From Faecalicatena contorta (lineage in GTDB: Bacteria > Bacillota > Clostridia > Lachnospirales > Lachnospiraceae): a DNA stretch of 42,902 bases. The position numbers and the translations under genes are program-made. The notes below the pieces were generated by a model. The model was given only the letters and a program-made list of their open reading frames with translations, made no database searches and had not been told where the DNA came from. The stretch lies in contig NZ_JAFBIY010000013.1 of NCBI RefSeq assembly GCF_021531975.1, positions 1 through 42,902 of the forward strand. The letters run 5' to 3'. Positions within the stretch are counted from its first letter, which is position 1, and each line of letters opens with the position of its first letter. Below, in pieces: positions 1-7,342 of the stretch.

Positions 1-216
1 GAGAGGAGTTGCATTAAACGACTCTCTTCCGGACTTACATACCAGTGCAAGAGATGAGGAGAAGCGCATCGTCGTAACATATCATAATGGGCATCGTTTC
101 GTATTCATTTAATAATCTAAATTCCTAATTCTTTAGAAAATCTTTCGTTTTTTCCATTCTTCCTCTTAAGATTTCCTGTTTATAGTATAGACATACAAGA
201 AAAAGGAGGAGATCGA
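1..216. other. non-coding left edge upstream of the DedA gene
   Basis: No convincing gene is seen here; reading frames in this stretch are short and lack ribosome binding sites. The first 26 bases contain an imperfect inverted pair (GAGAGGAGT at the start, ACGACTCTC just after), which may be the tail of a terminator belonging to a gene left of the window. A TATAGT box at about 181-186 could be the -10 element of the DedA gene, but no good -35 was seen. AAAAGGAGG at 201-209 is the DedA ribosome binding site. Confidence 0.4.
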
Positions 217-726
217 ATGGGCGTTCAGGAGCTTGCGCAGTATTTTGTGCAGTATGGTGCGGTGTTTGTGTTTTTGATCGTGTTTCTGGAATATATGAAT
301 CTTTCGGGTTTCCCGGCGGGAGTGATCATGCCTCTTGCGGGTGTCTGGGCGGCGAAGGGAAATGCGAGTTTCCTTTTGGTACTGGTTCTCTCGGTGGCGG
401 CAGGGCTTCTTGGAAGCTGGATACTTTATTTTCTTGGAAGGCTTGGAGGAGAAGCGTTTTTTCGTTTTTATGTGAAAAAGTTTCCGAAGCAAAAGGAACT
501 GATTGAACGGAATGTGGAAGTGATCCGCAGGAAGGGTGCATATGGGGTATTTGTAAGTAAGCTCGTGCCTGTGCTCCGGACATTGATTTCGATTCCTGCG
601 GGCATGGTAAGACTGAATTTTTACCAATATACATTAAGCTCTCTTATGGGTGTATTCATATGGAATCTGCTGTTTGTAGGAGCAGGATATTTTCTTGGCG
701 ATTCCGTCTGGAATCTCTTTGTGTAG
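217..726 (+). CDS. DedA family integral membrane protein (SNARE-associated/VTT domain)
   Basis: This 169-residue protein belongs to the DedA/VTT family of inner-membrane proteins, linked in other bacteria to lipid carrier or phospholipid flipping and envelope homeostasis. Hydrophobic segments fall at about residues 12-28, 33-46, 50-73 and 136-165. The acidic residue and proline-rich re-entrant region (Glu25, then GFPAGVIMP at 31-39) and the later LVPVLRTLISIPAG stretch (116-129, with Arg121) are the hallmark membrane re-entrant motifs of the family. It is a little shorter than the usual 190-220 residues. AAAAGGAGG lies 7 bases before the ATG. It is followed after 9 bases by the DUF374 gene, so the two are probably co-transcribed; a joint role in lipid metabolism is inference. 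Substrate unknown. Confidence 0.9.
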   Translation: MGVQELAQYFVQYGAVFVFLIVFLEYMNLSGFPAGVIMPLAGVWAAKGNASFLLVLVLSVAAGLLGSWILYFLGRLGGEAFFRFYVKKFPKQKELIERNVEVIRRKGAYGVFVSKLVPVLRTLISIPAGMVRLNFYQYTLSSLMGVFIWNLLFVGAGYFLGDSVWNLFV

Positions 727-735
727 GAAGGGAAA

Positions 736-1332
736 ATGAGATTTATGGATATCAATCATATGAAAAAGAATGCGCTGGCACATCTCTTTTACATTTATTT
801 AAAATGTCTTGAGAAAACAGTGAAAATCGAATGGGAGCAGCCGGAGGAATATACCGGACACGGAGTTGTCGGGTTCTGGCATGAGGACAGCTTCGCCATG
901 AATCTTGTGCTCCAAAAGATTACCGAAGCAGAAAGAAAGACAGCGGTGCTTGTTACTGGTAACAGCAGAGGAGATTATATTGAGTATATATTAGAAAAAT
1001 GTGGTGGGCAGGCAGTGCGTGTGGGATACGGCTTCTGCAATGCGGGGACGCTTCGGGATCTGCTCCATATGCTGGAGGAACCAAATGGGAATGTTGCCAT
1101 ATCCATGGATGGTCCGCTTGGCCCGAGACATATTCCGAAGAAGATGACGTTTTTTTTGTCGGAAAAAAGCCGGACGCCGCTGACGGGAATCACCTTATCC
1201 TATTCTCATAAGATTACGCTGACAAGTCACTGGGACCATTACCGGATACCACTTCCGTTTTCTACGATTCGTGTGCGGTTTGACGGTTATGGAGTGGCGG
1301 CTGTACACCGAAGGTCACAATTTGGGACGTAG
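736..1332 (+). CDS. DUF374 / lysophospholipid acyltransferase-like protein, 3' end inside a palindromic repeat
   Basis: The 198-residue product resembles DUF374 proteins, a branch of the LPLAT acyltransferase superfamily. Visible family motifs are GFWHED (46-51), the GNSRGDYIE region (75-83) and DGPLGPRH (125-132), the equivalents of the superfamily substrate-pocket blocks. No signal peptide is evident. The ATG at 736 follows AGGAAGGG with suitable spacing. The frame runs into a perfect palindrome at 1318-1362, which supplies the last four codons and the TAG stop. After the conserved IPLPFSTIRVRF block (171-182), family members normally continue with another strand, so the native C-terminus may have been replaced when the repeat arrived. 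Whether the enzyme is active is not known; an acyltransferase role in membrane lipids is inferred from the family and the DedA neighbour. Confidence 0.72.
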   Translation: MRFMDINHMKKNALAHLFYIYLKCLEKTVKIEWEQPEEYTGHGVVGFWHEDSFAMNLVLQKITEAERKTAVLVTGNSRGDYIEYILEKCGGQAVRVGYGFCNAGTLRDLLHMLEEPNGNVAISMDGPLGPRHIPKKMTFFLSEKSRTPLTGITLSYSHKITLTSHWDHYRIPLPFSTIRVRFDGYGVAAVHRRSQFGT

Positions 1333-1362
1333 ACTTTTTTAAAAAGTCTACGTCCCAAATTG
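1318..1362. repeat. REP-like perfect palindrome, copy 1
   Basis: Two perfect 22-base arms (CAATTTGGGACGTAGACTTTTT at 1318-1339 and its complement at 1341-1362) flank a single base. It is followed at 1371-1387 by GGTGTCCCCAATTGACA, a second GGGGAC-type block in reverse orientation. The outer AATTTGGGAC matches copies 2 and 3 (9018-9058 and 40333-40376), while the inner arm differs. On RNA it would form a very stable hairpin at the end of the DUF374 gene. The GGGGAC-rich layout resembles REP-type repeats moved by RAYT transposases; no such transposase is in the window. Confidence 0.7.
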
Positions 1363-1381
1363 AAAAATGTGGTGTCCCCAA

Positions 1382-1410
1382 TTGACAAATTTTCATTTTT
1401 CACATATAGT
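1382..1410 (+). promoter_or_regulatory. sigma-A promoter of the cysteine T-box operon
   Basis: TTGACA (1382-1387) and TATAGT (1405-1410) are separated by 17 bases, close to consensus. The -35 box lies in the sequence attached to the palindromic repeat (CCCCAATTGACA), so the repeat border may have contributed part of this promoter. Transcription would start just before the T-box leader. Confidence 0.7.
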
Positions 1411-1724
1411 ATATCCTATACGGCAAAGACGTTGAACGGAAAGAGTAGCAATACACCAGACTGCCAGAGAGAGACTGTCACCGGCTGAGAGCGGTCTTAA
1501 GGAAAGGAATTGTGAAGTGCATCCGGGAGTTGATCCGGCGAAAGGATTCGGCCTTTTTACTGTAAGGAGGATGAAGTAGTCGGGTACGGAGTTACACACG
1601 TTACGTGTATCAAGGTGGAGGAGGATTCTCTGACGATAAATTTGTTGGCAGGATGTGTCCTCTATAAGAGTGGAACCGCGGAGTTGCTTCGTCTCTTGTA
1701 TGGATCAGGAGACGGAGTTTTTTA
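1411..1724 (+). promoter_or_regulatory. T-box leader, cysteine (UGC specifier)
   Basis: This leader reads uncharged tRNA-Cys and controls termination before cysE-cysS. The T-box signature TGGAACCGCG is at 1671-1680. The specifier loop reads GAAGTGCATC with the codon TGC at 1518-1520, which is cysteine. The UGGA bulge would pair with a tRNA whose discriminator is U, as in tRNA-Cys. The competing terminator is CTTCGTCTC (1687-1695) paired with GAGACGGAG (1709-1717), followed by six T at 1718-1723. High uncharged tRNA-Cys should favour antitermination and expression of cysteine synthesis and cysteinyl-tRNA synthetase genes. Confidence 0.93.
1687..1723 (+). terminator. T-box terminator (Cys leader)
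   Basis: A nine-pair stem (one G-T wobble) with a 13-base loop is followed by TTTTTT. Its left arm directly follows the T-box antiterminator sequence, as in other T-box leaders. Confidence 0.88.
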
Positions 1725-1763
1725 TTTGTGTAAAAAGGTTCCGTTAATAAGGAGAGTGCAGTT

Positions 1764-2420
1764 ATGGGAATGATATCTTACGTCCGGGAAGAAATACAGG
1801 TGATTCGAGAGCGCGACCCGGCGATCAAATCCAATATGGAGGTTTTTTTATATCCGAGTTTTAAAGCAATTTTACATTACAGGGTGGCACACAAGTTGTA
1901 TAAGAAGAAGCATTATTTCCTTGCGAGATGGATTTCGCAGCGTGCGGTAAGGAAGACAGGTATAGAGATTCATCCGGGGGCAACGATCGGAAAAGGACTA
2001 TTCATTGATCATGGAAGTGGAGTGATCATTGGTGAGACGGCAGAGCTTGGGGATAATGTGACATTATATCAGGGAGTAACACTTGGTGGTACCGGAAAGG
2101 AACAGGGAAAAAGACATCCGACGCTTGGCGATAACGTCATGGTCAGTGCAGGAGCAAAGGTTCTTGGGTCTTTTAAGATTGGAGAGAACTCTAAGATCGG
2201 TGCCGGCTCTGTGGTTCTTAAGGAGGTGCCGCCGAACTGTACCGTTGTCGGTGTCCCGGGAAGAGTGGTAAAGAAAGATGACGAGAGAATTCCTCGCATG
2301 GATATGGATCAGGTACATCTGCCTGACCCGATCAGTAATGATATTCTTGCATTGCAGGAGGATAATCTGAAGATGCATCAGAAGATAGAAGAGTTGGAAA
2401 AACGTCTGAAAGAAAGGTAG
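1764..2420 (+). CDS. cysE: serine O-acetyltransferase
   Basis: CysE moves an acetyl group from acetyl-CoA to L-serine, giving O-acetylserine, the precursor of cysteine, in the cytoplasm. The 218-residue protein has the N-terminal helical part of the short (EpsC-like) form and a left-handed beta-helix built of hexapeptide repeats at about 68-168. Catalytic residues are visible as Asp82-His83 in IDHGSG and His118 in KRHPT; GVPGRVV closes the helix. A predicted coiled tail covers 195-218. The ATG at 1764 follows AAGGAGAG. It is the first gene after the Cys T-box and lies 7 bases before cysS, so it is expected to be induced when tRNA-Cys is uncharged. No cysK is present nearby. Confidence 0.95.
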   Translation: MGMISYVREEIQVIRERDPAIKSNMEVFLYPSFKAILHYRVAHKLYKKKHYFLARWISQRAVRKTGIEIHPGATIGKGLFIDHGSGVIIGETAELGDNVTLYQGVTLGGTGKEQGKRHPTLGDNVMVSAGAKVLGSFKIGENSKIGAGSVVLKEVPPNCTVVGVPGRVVKKDDERIPRMDMDQVHLPDPISNDILALQEDNLKMHQKIEELEKRLKER

Positions 2421-2427
2421 GAAAAAA

Positions 2428-3834
2428 ATGAAACTTTATAACACATTGTCAAAGAGAAAAGAAGAATTTGTCCCGCTTGAGGAAGGAAAGGTAAAGATGT
2501 ATGTCTGCGGACCAACGGTCTATAATTTCATTCATATTGGAAATGCGAGACCGATGATCGTATTCGATACCGTAAGAAGATACTTTGAATACAAAGGCTA
2601 CGAAGTAAATTATGTATCTAATTTTACGGATGTAGATGATAAGATTATTAATAAGGCGATTGAAGAAGGGGTATCAGCAGACGAGATATCCAAGCGTTAT
2701 ATTGCAGAATGCAAGAAGGATATGGAAGGCATGAATGTTAAACCGGCTACTACACATCCACTTGCAACAGAAGAAATATGCGGTATGGTGGATATGATCG
2801 GTATATTGATTGAGAAGGGTTATGCTTATGAGAAAAATGGAACTGTATATTTCCGCACGAGACAGTTCAAGGATTATGGCAAATTATCTCACAAGAATCT
2901 GGATGACCTTCGTTCTGGTGAGCGTTCTCTTCTTGTGACCGGTGAAGACGAGAAGGAAGATCCGCTGGATTTTGTATTGTGGAAACCGAAGAAAGAGGGC
3001 GAGCCGGCATGGGATTCACCGTGGAGCGACGGACGTCCGGGATGGCATATTGAATGCTCCGTAATGTCCAAAAAATACCTTGGTGAACAGATTGATATTC
3101 ATGCAGGCGGAGAAGATCTGGTATTTCCACATCACGAGAATGAGATTGCACAGAGTGAAGCTGCAAATGGCAAGGAATTTGCAAAATACTGGCTGCATAA
3201 TGCATTTTTAAATATCGATAACCGCAAAATGAGTAAATCATTAGGAAATTTCCGTACCGTTCGTGAAATCAGTGAACAGTATGATCTGCAGGTACTTCGC
3301 TTCTTTATGTTAAGCGCGCATTACAGAAGTCCGCTGAACTTCAGTGCCGACCTTATGGAGGCTTCCAAGAATGGCCTGGAGCGTATCGTAAATACAGCAG
3401 ACAATCTGAAGTTTCTGATTAAGAATGCAGAAGCAGGAAATATGACAGATGCTGAAAAAGAAGCATTTGCTGCAACGGATGAATTTGTTAAAAAGTTTGA
3501 GGCTGCAATGGATGATGACTTCAATACAGCAGATGCAGTGGCTGCAATCTTTGATCTTGTAAAATATATTAATACAAATGCAGATGCAAAGAGTTCAAAA
3601 GAGTATCTGGAGAATCTGTTTGCGCTTCTTGTGAAACTGACAGATGTTCTCGGCCTGATCGTAGATAAGGAAGAAGAGATGCTGGCAGAGGATATTGAAA
3701 AACTGATCGAGGAGCGCCAGGCTGCAAGAAAGGCAAAAGATTTCGCAAGAGCTGATGCAATCCGTGACGAGTTGTTGGCAAAAGGTATCATTTTGAAGGA
3801 TACAAGAGAAGGAGTACAATGGAAAAAAGCGTAG
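2428..3834 (+). CDS. cysS: cysteinyl-tRNA synthetase
   Basis: CysS charges tRNA-Cys with cysteine using ATP. It is a class I enzyme of 468 residues, the usual length. The HIGH motif is HIGN (36-39), preceded by the zinc ligand Cys27 in MYVCGPTVY. The other zinc ligands are Cys210, His235 and Glu239 in WHIEC and FPHHENE. The KMSKS loop is intact (267-271). The C-terminal DALR-like helical region ends in VQWKKA. It lies 7 bases after cysE and overlaps the next gene mrnC by 16 bases, so the block is one operon under the Cys T-box, matching the synteny known from Bacillus. Confidence 0.98.
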   Translation: MKLYNTLSKRKEEFVPLEEGKVKMYVCGPTVYNFIHIGNARPMIVFDTVRRYFEYKGYEVNYVSNFTDVDDKIINKAIEEGVSADEISKRYIAECKKDMEGMNVKPATTHPLATEEICGMVDMIGILIEKGYAYEKNGTVYFRTRQFKDYGKLSHKNLDDLRSGERSLLVTGEDEKEDPLDFVLWKPKKEGEPAWDSPWSDGRPGWHIECSVMSKKYLGEQIDIHAGGEDLVFPHHENEIAQSEAANGKEFAKYWLHNAFLNIDNRKMSKSLGNFRTVREISEQYDLQVLRFFMLSAHYRSPLNFSADLMEASKNGLERIVNTADNLKFLIKNAEAGNMTDAEKEAFAATDEFVKKFEAAMDDDFNTADAVAAIFDLVKYINTNADAKSSKEYLENLFALLVKLTDVLGLIVDKEEEMLAEDIEKLIEERQAARKAKDFARADAIRDELLAKGIILKDTREGVQWKKA

Positions 3835-4280
3835 AATGGCAGTTTGACTCATATATGCAGGATATTTTCCAGATGAAAGAGGTGGATATGAAAGAGTATT
3901 CACCTCTTACTTTAGCGTATATCGGGGATAGTATTTATGATCTGATCATCAAGTCTCTTGTTATTAATGAAGGAAACCGACAGGTACACAAACTCCATCA
4001 GAAAACGAGTGCATTTGTACAGGCGAAAACACAGTCACAGATGATGCGTGCCATGCAGGAGCATTTGACAGAGGAAGAGCATGCGGTTTATAAAAGAGGA
4101 AGAAATGCCAAAAGTGTTTCTCCGGCAAAGAACCAGTCGATTACGGATTATCGGAGGGCTACTGGGTTTGAAGCACTTCTTGGCTGGCTTTATTTGAAAA
4201 AAGAGTGGAAAAGAATACTGGATCTGGTTAAAATAGGATTAGACAGTCTGGAGGAAAATGTATATGAAGGAAGCGAATAA
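3819..4280 (+). CDS. mrnC: Mini-ribonuclease III
   Basis: Mini-III is an RNase III family enzyme without the double-stranded RNA binding domain; it matures the ends of 23S rRNA in Bacillus. The 153-residue product starts with the RNase III signature [10 protein letters not shown] (32-41, with catalytic Asp37) and carries a second conserved block near [10 protein letters not shown]. The size matches the family (about 140-150). The start ATG lies inside the end of cysS after GAAGGAG, which suggests translational coupling. The gene order cysS-mrnC-rlmB is the same as in Bacillus subtilis, and both mrnC and rlmB act on 23S rRNA. Confidence 0.93.
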   Translation: MEKSVEWQFDSYMQDIFQMKEVDMKEYSPLTLAYIGDSIYDLIIKSLVINEGNRQVHKLHQKTSAFVQAKTQSQMMRAMQEHLTEEEHAVYKRGRNAKSVSPAKNQSITDYRRATGFEALLGWLYLKKEWKRILDLVKIGLDSLEENVYEGSE

Positions 4281-5022
4281 TAAGCATGCTAGCGAAAATA
4301 TGATAGAAGGCCGTAATGCGGTTCTGGAAGCATTCCGCTCCGGGAAACCGGTTGATAAGCTGTTTGTTCTGGATGGATGTCAGGACGGTCCGGTGCGTAC
4401 GATTGTAAGAGAGGCGAAAAAGCATGATACGTTGATTCAGTTTGTGGAGAAAGAGCGCCTTTCACAGATGTCAGAGACGGGCAGGCATCAGGGGGTCATC
4501 GCCTATGTGGCTGCCTATGAATATGCTGAAGTGGAGGATATGCTGAAGCTTTCCGAGGAAAAGGGAGAAGATCCTTTTATCATTCTGTTGGATAATATTG
4601 AAGATCCACATAATCTGGGAGCGATTATCCGTACGGCGAATCTGGCAGGTGCTCATGGGGTTATTATTCCGAAGCGAAGGGCAGCAGGACTTACCGCAAC
4701 AGTTGCAAAGACTTCTGCAGGAGCACTGAATTATACACCGGTCGCAAAAGTGACGAATCTGGTAAGAACAATGGAAGAACTGAAAGAAAAGGGACTCTGG
4801 TTCGTTTGTGCCGATATGGGAGGAACGACAATGTATGATCTGAATCTGAAAGGTCCGATCGGACTTGTCATTGGCAATGAAGGAGAAGGGGTCAGTCGTC
4901 TTGTACGGGAGAACTGTGATTTCGTTGCCAGTATTCCGATGAAGGGGGACATTGATTCTCTTAATGCATCTGTGGCAGCAGGTGTGCTGGCATATGAAAT
5001 TGTAAGGCAGAGAATGCAGTAA
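4264..5022 (+). CDS. rlmB: 23S rRNA (guanosine-2'-O-)-methyltransferase RlmB, TrmH/SpoU family
   Basis: RlmB methylates a ribose in 23S rRNA (G2251 in E. coli numbering) using S-adenosylmethionine. The 252-residue protein has the N-terminal substrate-binding domain (IEGRNAVLEAFRSG) and a C-terminal SPOUT knot with all three SpoU motifs: NLGAIIRTANLAGAHGV, IGNEGEGVSRLV, and DSLNASVAAGVLAYE. I prefer the ATG at 4264 over 4258 because GGAGG (4250-4254) is 9 bases from it but only 3 from the earlier ATG. It overlaps mrnC by 17 bases. In Bacillus a yacP gene follows rlmB; here it is missing and sigH comes directly next, 12 bases on. Confidence 0.93.
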   Translation: MKEANNKHASENMIEGRNAVLEAFRSGKPVDKLFVLDGCQDGPVRTIVREAKKHDTLIQFVEKERLSQMSETGRHQGVIAYVAAYEYAEVEDMLKLSEEKGEDPFIILLDNIEDPHNLGAIIRTANLAGAHGVIIPKRRAAGLTATVAKTSAGALNYTPVAKVTNLVRTMEELKEKGLWFVCADMGGTTMYDLNLKGPIGLVIGNEGEGVSRLVRENCDFVASIPMKGDIDSLNASVAAGVLAYEIVRQRMQ

Positions 5023-5034
5023 GGAGGAAATGCA

Positions 5035-5655
5035 TTGGCAGAATATAAGCGGATGACAGATGAACAGCTTATCCGGGAACTTCGTGGCGGAGATACAGCA
5101 ATCATTGATTATATTATGGAAAAATATAAGAATCTAGTGCGAAAAGAAGCCAATGCGATGTACCTGATCGGTGGTGAGAATGATGATCTGATCCAGGAGG
5201 GAATGATCGGACTTTTTAAAGCAGTGCAGGATTATGATCTGAAGCAGGATGCGTCATTTTACAGCTTTGCAAAGCTCTGTATCGGAAGGCAGATGTATTC
5301 AGCCATTGAGGCGTCTAAGAGAAAGAAACACAGTCCTTTGAACACCTATGTGTCGCTTTATGAAGAGACAGAAGGAAAAGATGCATTGATTGATACGATG
5401 GAAGCGGCAAAGGAAACGAATCCGGAAGAACTCCTTATCAGTCAGGAATATACAAGGCTCCTGGAGAGCAAGCTGGAGGAGCAGTTAAGTGATCTGGAAA
5501 ACAGAGTTTTGTATCTTCATCTGCTTGGTACGGATTACCGGACAATTGCAAAGCTTCTGGATAAGAGTCCAAAGACGGTTGATAATGCACTCCAACGGAT
5601 TAAGAATAAAACGCAGAAGATTCTGGAAGGAGAACGGCAGAAAGAAAAGTCATAA
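5035..5655 (+). CDS. sigH: RNA polymerase sigma-H factor (SigH/Spo0H)
   Basis: SigH directs RNA polymerase to early sporulation and transition-phase genes. The 206-residue product shows region 2 (ENDDLIQEGMIGLFKAVQDYD, then ASFYSFAKLCIGRQM, the core-binding and -10 recognition helices) and a C-terminal region 4 helix-turn-helix (YRTIAKLLDKSPKTVDNALQRIKNK). The start is TTG at 5035, 7 bases after AAGGAGG; no in-frame ATG fits. A rare start codon may lower its translation. It is the last gene of the cysE-cysS-mrnC-rlmB chain with no terminator or promoter visible before it, so at least part of its transcription should pass through the Cys T-box. Position and sequence both support SigH rather than another sigma factor. 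Confidence 0.93.
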   Translation: MAEYKRMTDEQLIRELRGGDTAIIDYIMEKYKNLVRKEANAMYLIGGENDDLIQEGMIGLFKAVQDYDLKQDASFYSFAKLCIGRQMYSAIEASKRKKHSPLNTYVSLYEETEGKDALIDTMEAAKETNPEELLISQEYTRLLESKLEEQLSDLENRVLYLHLLGTDYRTIAKLLDKSPKTVDNALQRIKNKTQKILEGERQKEKS

Positions 5656-5671
5656 ATTCCGGGGAAATACA

Positions 5672-5701
5672 TTGACAAGAGGATGTTTTATATTGTATAT
5701 T
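5672..5701 (+). promoter_or_regulatory. promoter of the tRNA-Thr gene
   Basis: TTGACA (5672-5677) and TATATT (5696-5701) are separated by 18 bases and lie about 26 bases before the tRNA, directly after sigH. This gives the tRNA its own promoter. Confidence 0.65.
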
Positions 5702-5727
5702 ACTAATGTTGCATATCGCATATGCGT

Positions 5728-5800
5728 GCTGCCTTGGCTCAGTCGGTAGAGCGTCGCCTTGGTAAGGCGGAGGTCGGCGGTTCGATTCCGCTAGGCAGCT
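5728..5800 (+). tRNA. tRNA-Thr (anticodon GGT)
   Basis: The 73 bases fold as a standard cloverleaf: acceptor GCTGCCT/AGGCAGC, D arm GCTC-loop-GAGC, anticodon stem CGCC/GGCG with loop TTGGTAA, and a T arm GGCGG-TTCGATT-CCGCT. The anticodon GGT reads ACC and ACT threonine codons. The discriminator base is T and CCA is not encoded. Both the anticodon and the U discriminator match the specifier (ACC) and the UGGA bulge of the threonine T-box at 16371-16616. Confidence 0.96.
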
Positions 5801-5808
5801 TCATTTGG

Positions 5809-5843
5809 GGCTTTCAGGAGATTCGTCTTTTGAAAGTCTTTTT
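5809..5843 (+). terminator. intrinsic terminator after tRNA-Thr
   Basis: A 13-pair stem (GGCTTTCAGGAGA with TCTTTTGAAAGTC, some G-T pairs) closes on a TTCG tetraloop and is followed by TTTTT. It ends the tRNA transcript and separates it from the MATE gene. Confidence 0.88.
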
Positions 5844-5888
5844 GCATGTAGAGATATGGCAGGTATTTCATAGAGAGAAGGTAGTGAA

Positions 5889-7241
5889 ATGAAGAATCAG
5901 TCTGTTATGACAGAAGGACCGATCTGGAAGAAAATACTGTATTTTTCTATTCCGCTGATTTTGGGGAATTTGTTTCAGCAGATGTACAATACAGTGGATT
6001 CTATTATTGTAGGAAATTATATTGGCAGTGAAGCACTGGCAGCAGTTGGTTCCAGTGGTTCGATTATTAATCTTTTGATTGGATTTTGTGTTGGTGCATC
6101 TGCAGGTGCCGGAGTTGTAATCTCACAGTATTATGGTGCACAGAATAAAGAAGGTGTACGAAAAGCAGTGCACACTACCATTGCCATTTCCATCGTGGCA
6201 GGTCTGATCATGACGGTGGCAGGTGTGTTGCTTGTTCCTGTTATATTGCGGATGATGGGAACACCGGGAGAAGTATTTAAGCAGGCGGTTATTTATCTCC
6301 AGGTGTATTTTGGAGGAATCTTTTTTTCTGTGATTTATAATATGTCTGCGGGAATATTGAATGCAGTCGGTAACTCGAGGCGTTCTCTTTTGTATCTCAT
6401 TATCGCTGCGGTATCCAATATTTTCCTGGATCTTTTGTTTGTTGTAGTCCTCCGAATGGGCATTATCGGTGCGGCACTTGCAACAGATGTGAGTCAGTTT
6501 ATTTCCTGCATTTTTATTCTGGCTTTTTTGATTCGCAGTAAAGAGGTCTATCGATTGAAAATACGTGAGATCCGATTCTATGATAATCTGCTTTTTCGTA
6601 TTTTAAAGATTGGTCTGCCTACAGGACTGCAGAATATTGTGATTTCCATATCGAATGTCATTGTGCAGTCCAGTGTAAACAGCTTTGGAGCGGTTGCTAT
6701 GGCAGGATTTGCAGCATATATTAAGATCGATGGATTTAATATTCTTCCGGTTTTAAGTTTCAGTATGGCGGCTACCACTTTTACCGGGCAAAATATCGGG
6801 GCAGGGAAATACGACAGGGTGAAAAAAGGGATGTATGTTTCGGTTACTATGGGAATCATATATACGATTCTTACCGGAATTTTACTTCTTATGTTTGCAC
6901 CACAGGTTATCGGAGTTTTTACGACCCGGTCCGAAGTCGTAGAATATGGAGTCTATATTATGAAGTTTTTCTGCCCATTTTACTGGATGCTTGGCTTCCT
7001 TCATGTTATGGCAGGAACAATTCGCGGGACAGGAAAGACTATGCAGGCAATGGCAGTATTTCTGTTTTCCTTATGTCTTTTCCGTATTGCATGGATATGG
7101 ACAGCCCTGCGTATAACGCGTAAACTGTTTGGAGTAATGTCGGCATACCCGACTTCATGGTTCGTGGGTGCATTGATCATTTTTGTTTACGCGTGGAAAG
7201 GGAAATGGATGCCTGAAAGTTATTATAAAGAGAAAGCATAA
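5889..7241 (+). CDS. MATE family multidrug/cation antiporter
   Basis: This 450-residue membrane protein is a Multidrug And Toxic compound Extrusion transporter, which exports small cationic or other compounds against Na+ or H+. The start MKNQSVMTEGPIWKKILYFSIPLILGNLFQQMYNTVDSIIVGNYIG is typical of the DinF/NorM-like clostridial branch, and about 12 hydrophobic segments follow in two halves. GAGAAGGTAGTG precedes the ATG. It stands alone between the tRNA terminator and the glnS promoter, so it is probably a single-gene unit. The substrate cannot be told from sequence. A second, distantly related MATE gene lies at 33786-35135. Confidence 0.92.
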   Translation: MKNQSVMTEGPIWKKILYFSIPLILGNLFQQMYNTVDSIIVGNYIGSEALAAVGSSGSIINLLIGFCVGASAGAGVVISQYYGAQNKEGVRKAVHTTIAISIVAGLIMTVAGVLLVPVILRMMGTPGEVFKQAVIYLQVYFGGIFFSVIYNMSAGILNAVGNSRRSLLYLIIAAVSNIFLDLLFVVVLRMGIIGAALATDVSQFISCIFILAFLIRSKEVYRLKIREIRFYDNLLFRILKIGLPTGLQNIVISISNVIVQSSVNSFGAVAMAGFAAYIKIDGFNILPVLSFSMAATTFTGQNIGAGKYDRVKKGMYVSVTMGIIYTILTGILLLMFAPQVIGVFTTRSEVVEYGVYIMKFFCPFYWMLGFLHVMAGTIRGTGKTMQAMAVFLFSLCLFRIAWIWTALRITRKLFGVMSAYPTSWFVGALIIFVYAWKGKWMPESYYKEKA

Positions 7242-7275
7242 TACATCTCCAACGTTGAAAAAACGTCTGTAAACC

Positions 7276-7304
7276 TTGTTTCGCCATATTTTTTATGATA
7301 AGAT
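7276..7304 (+). promoter_or_regulatory. probable promoter of glnS
   Basis: TTGTTT (7276-7281) and TAAGAT (7299-7304) are 17 bases apart, about 40 bases before the start codon of glnS. No T-box or other leader structure is present in the short leader. Confidence 0.5.
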
Positions 7305-7342
7305 AAGTGACAGAATGTTGAGTACCTATAAGGAGGACTACC

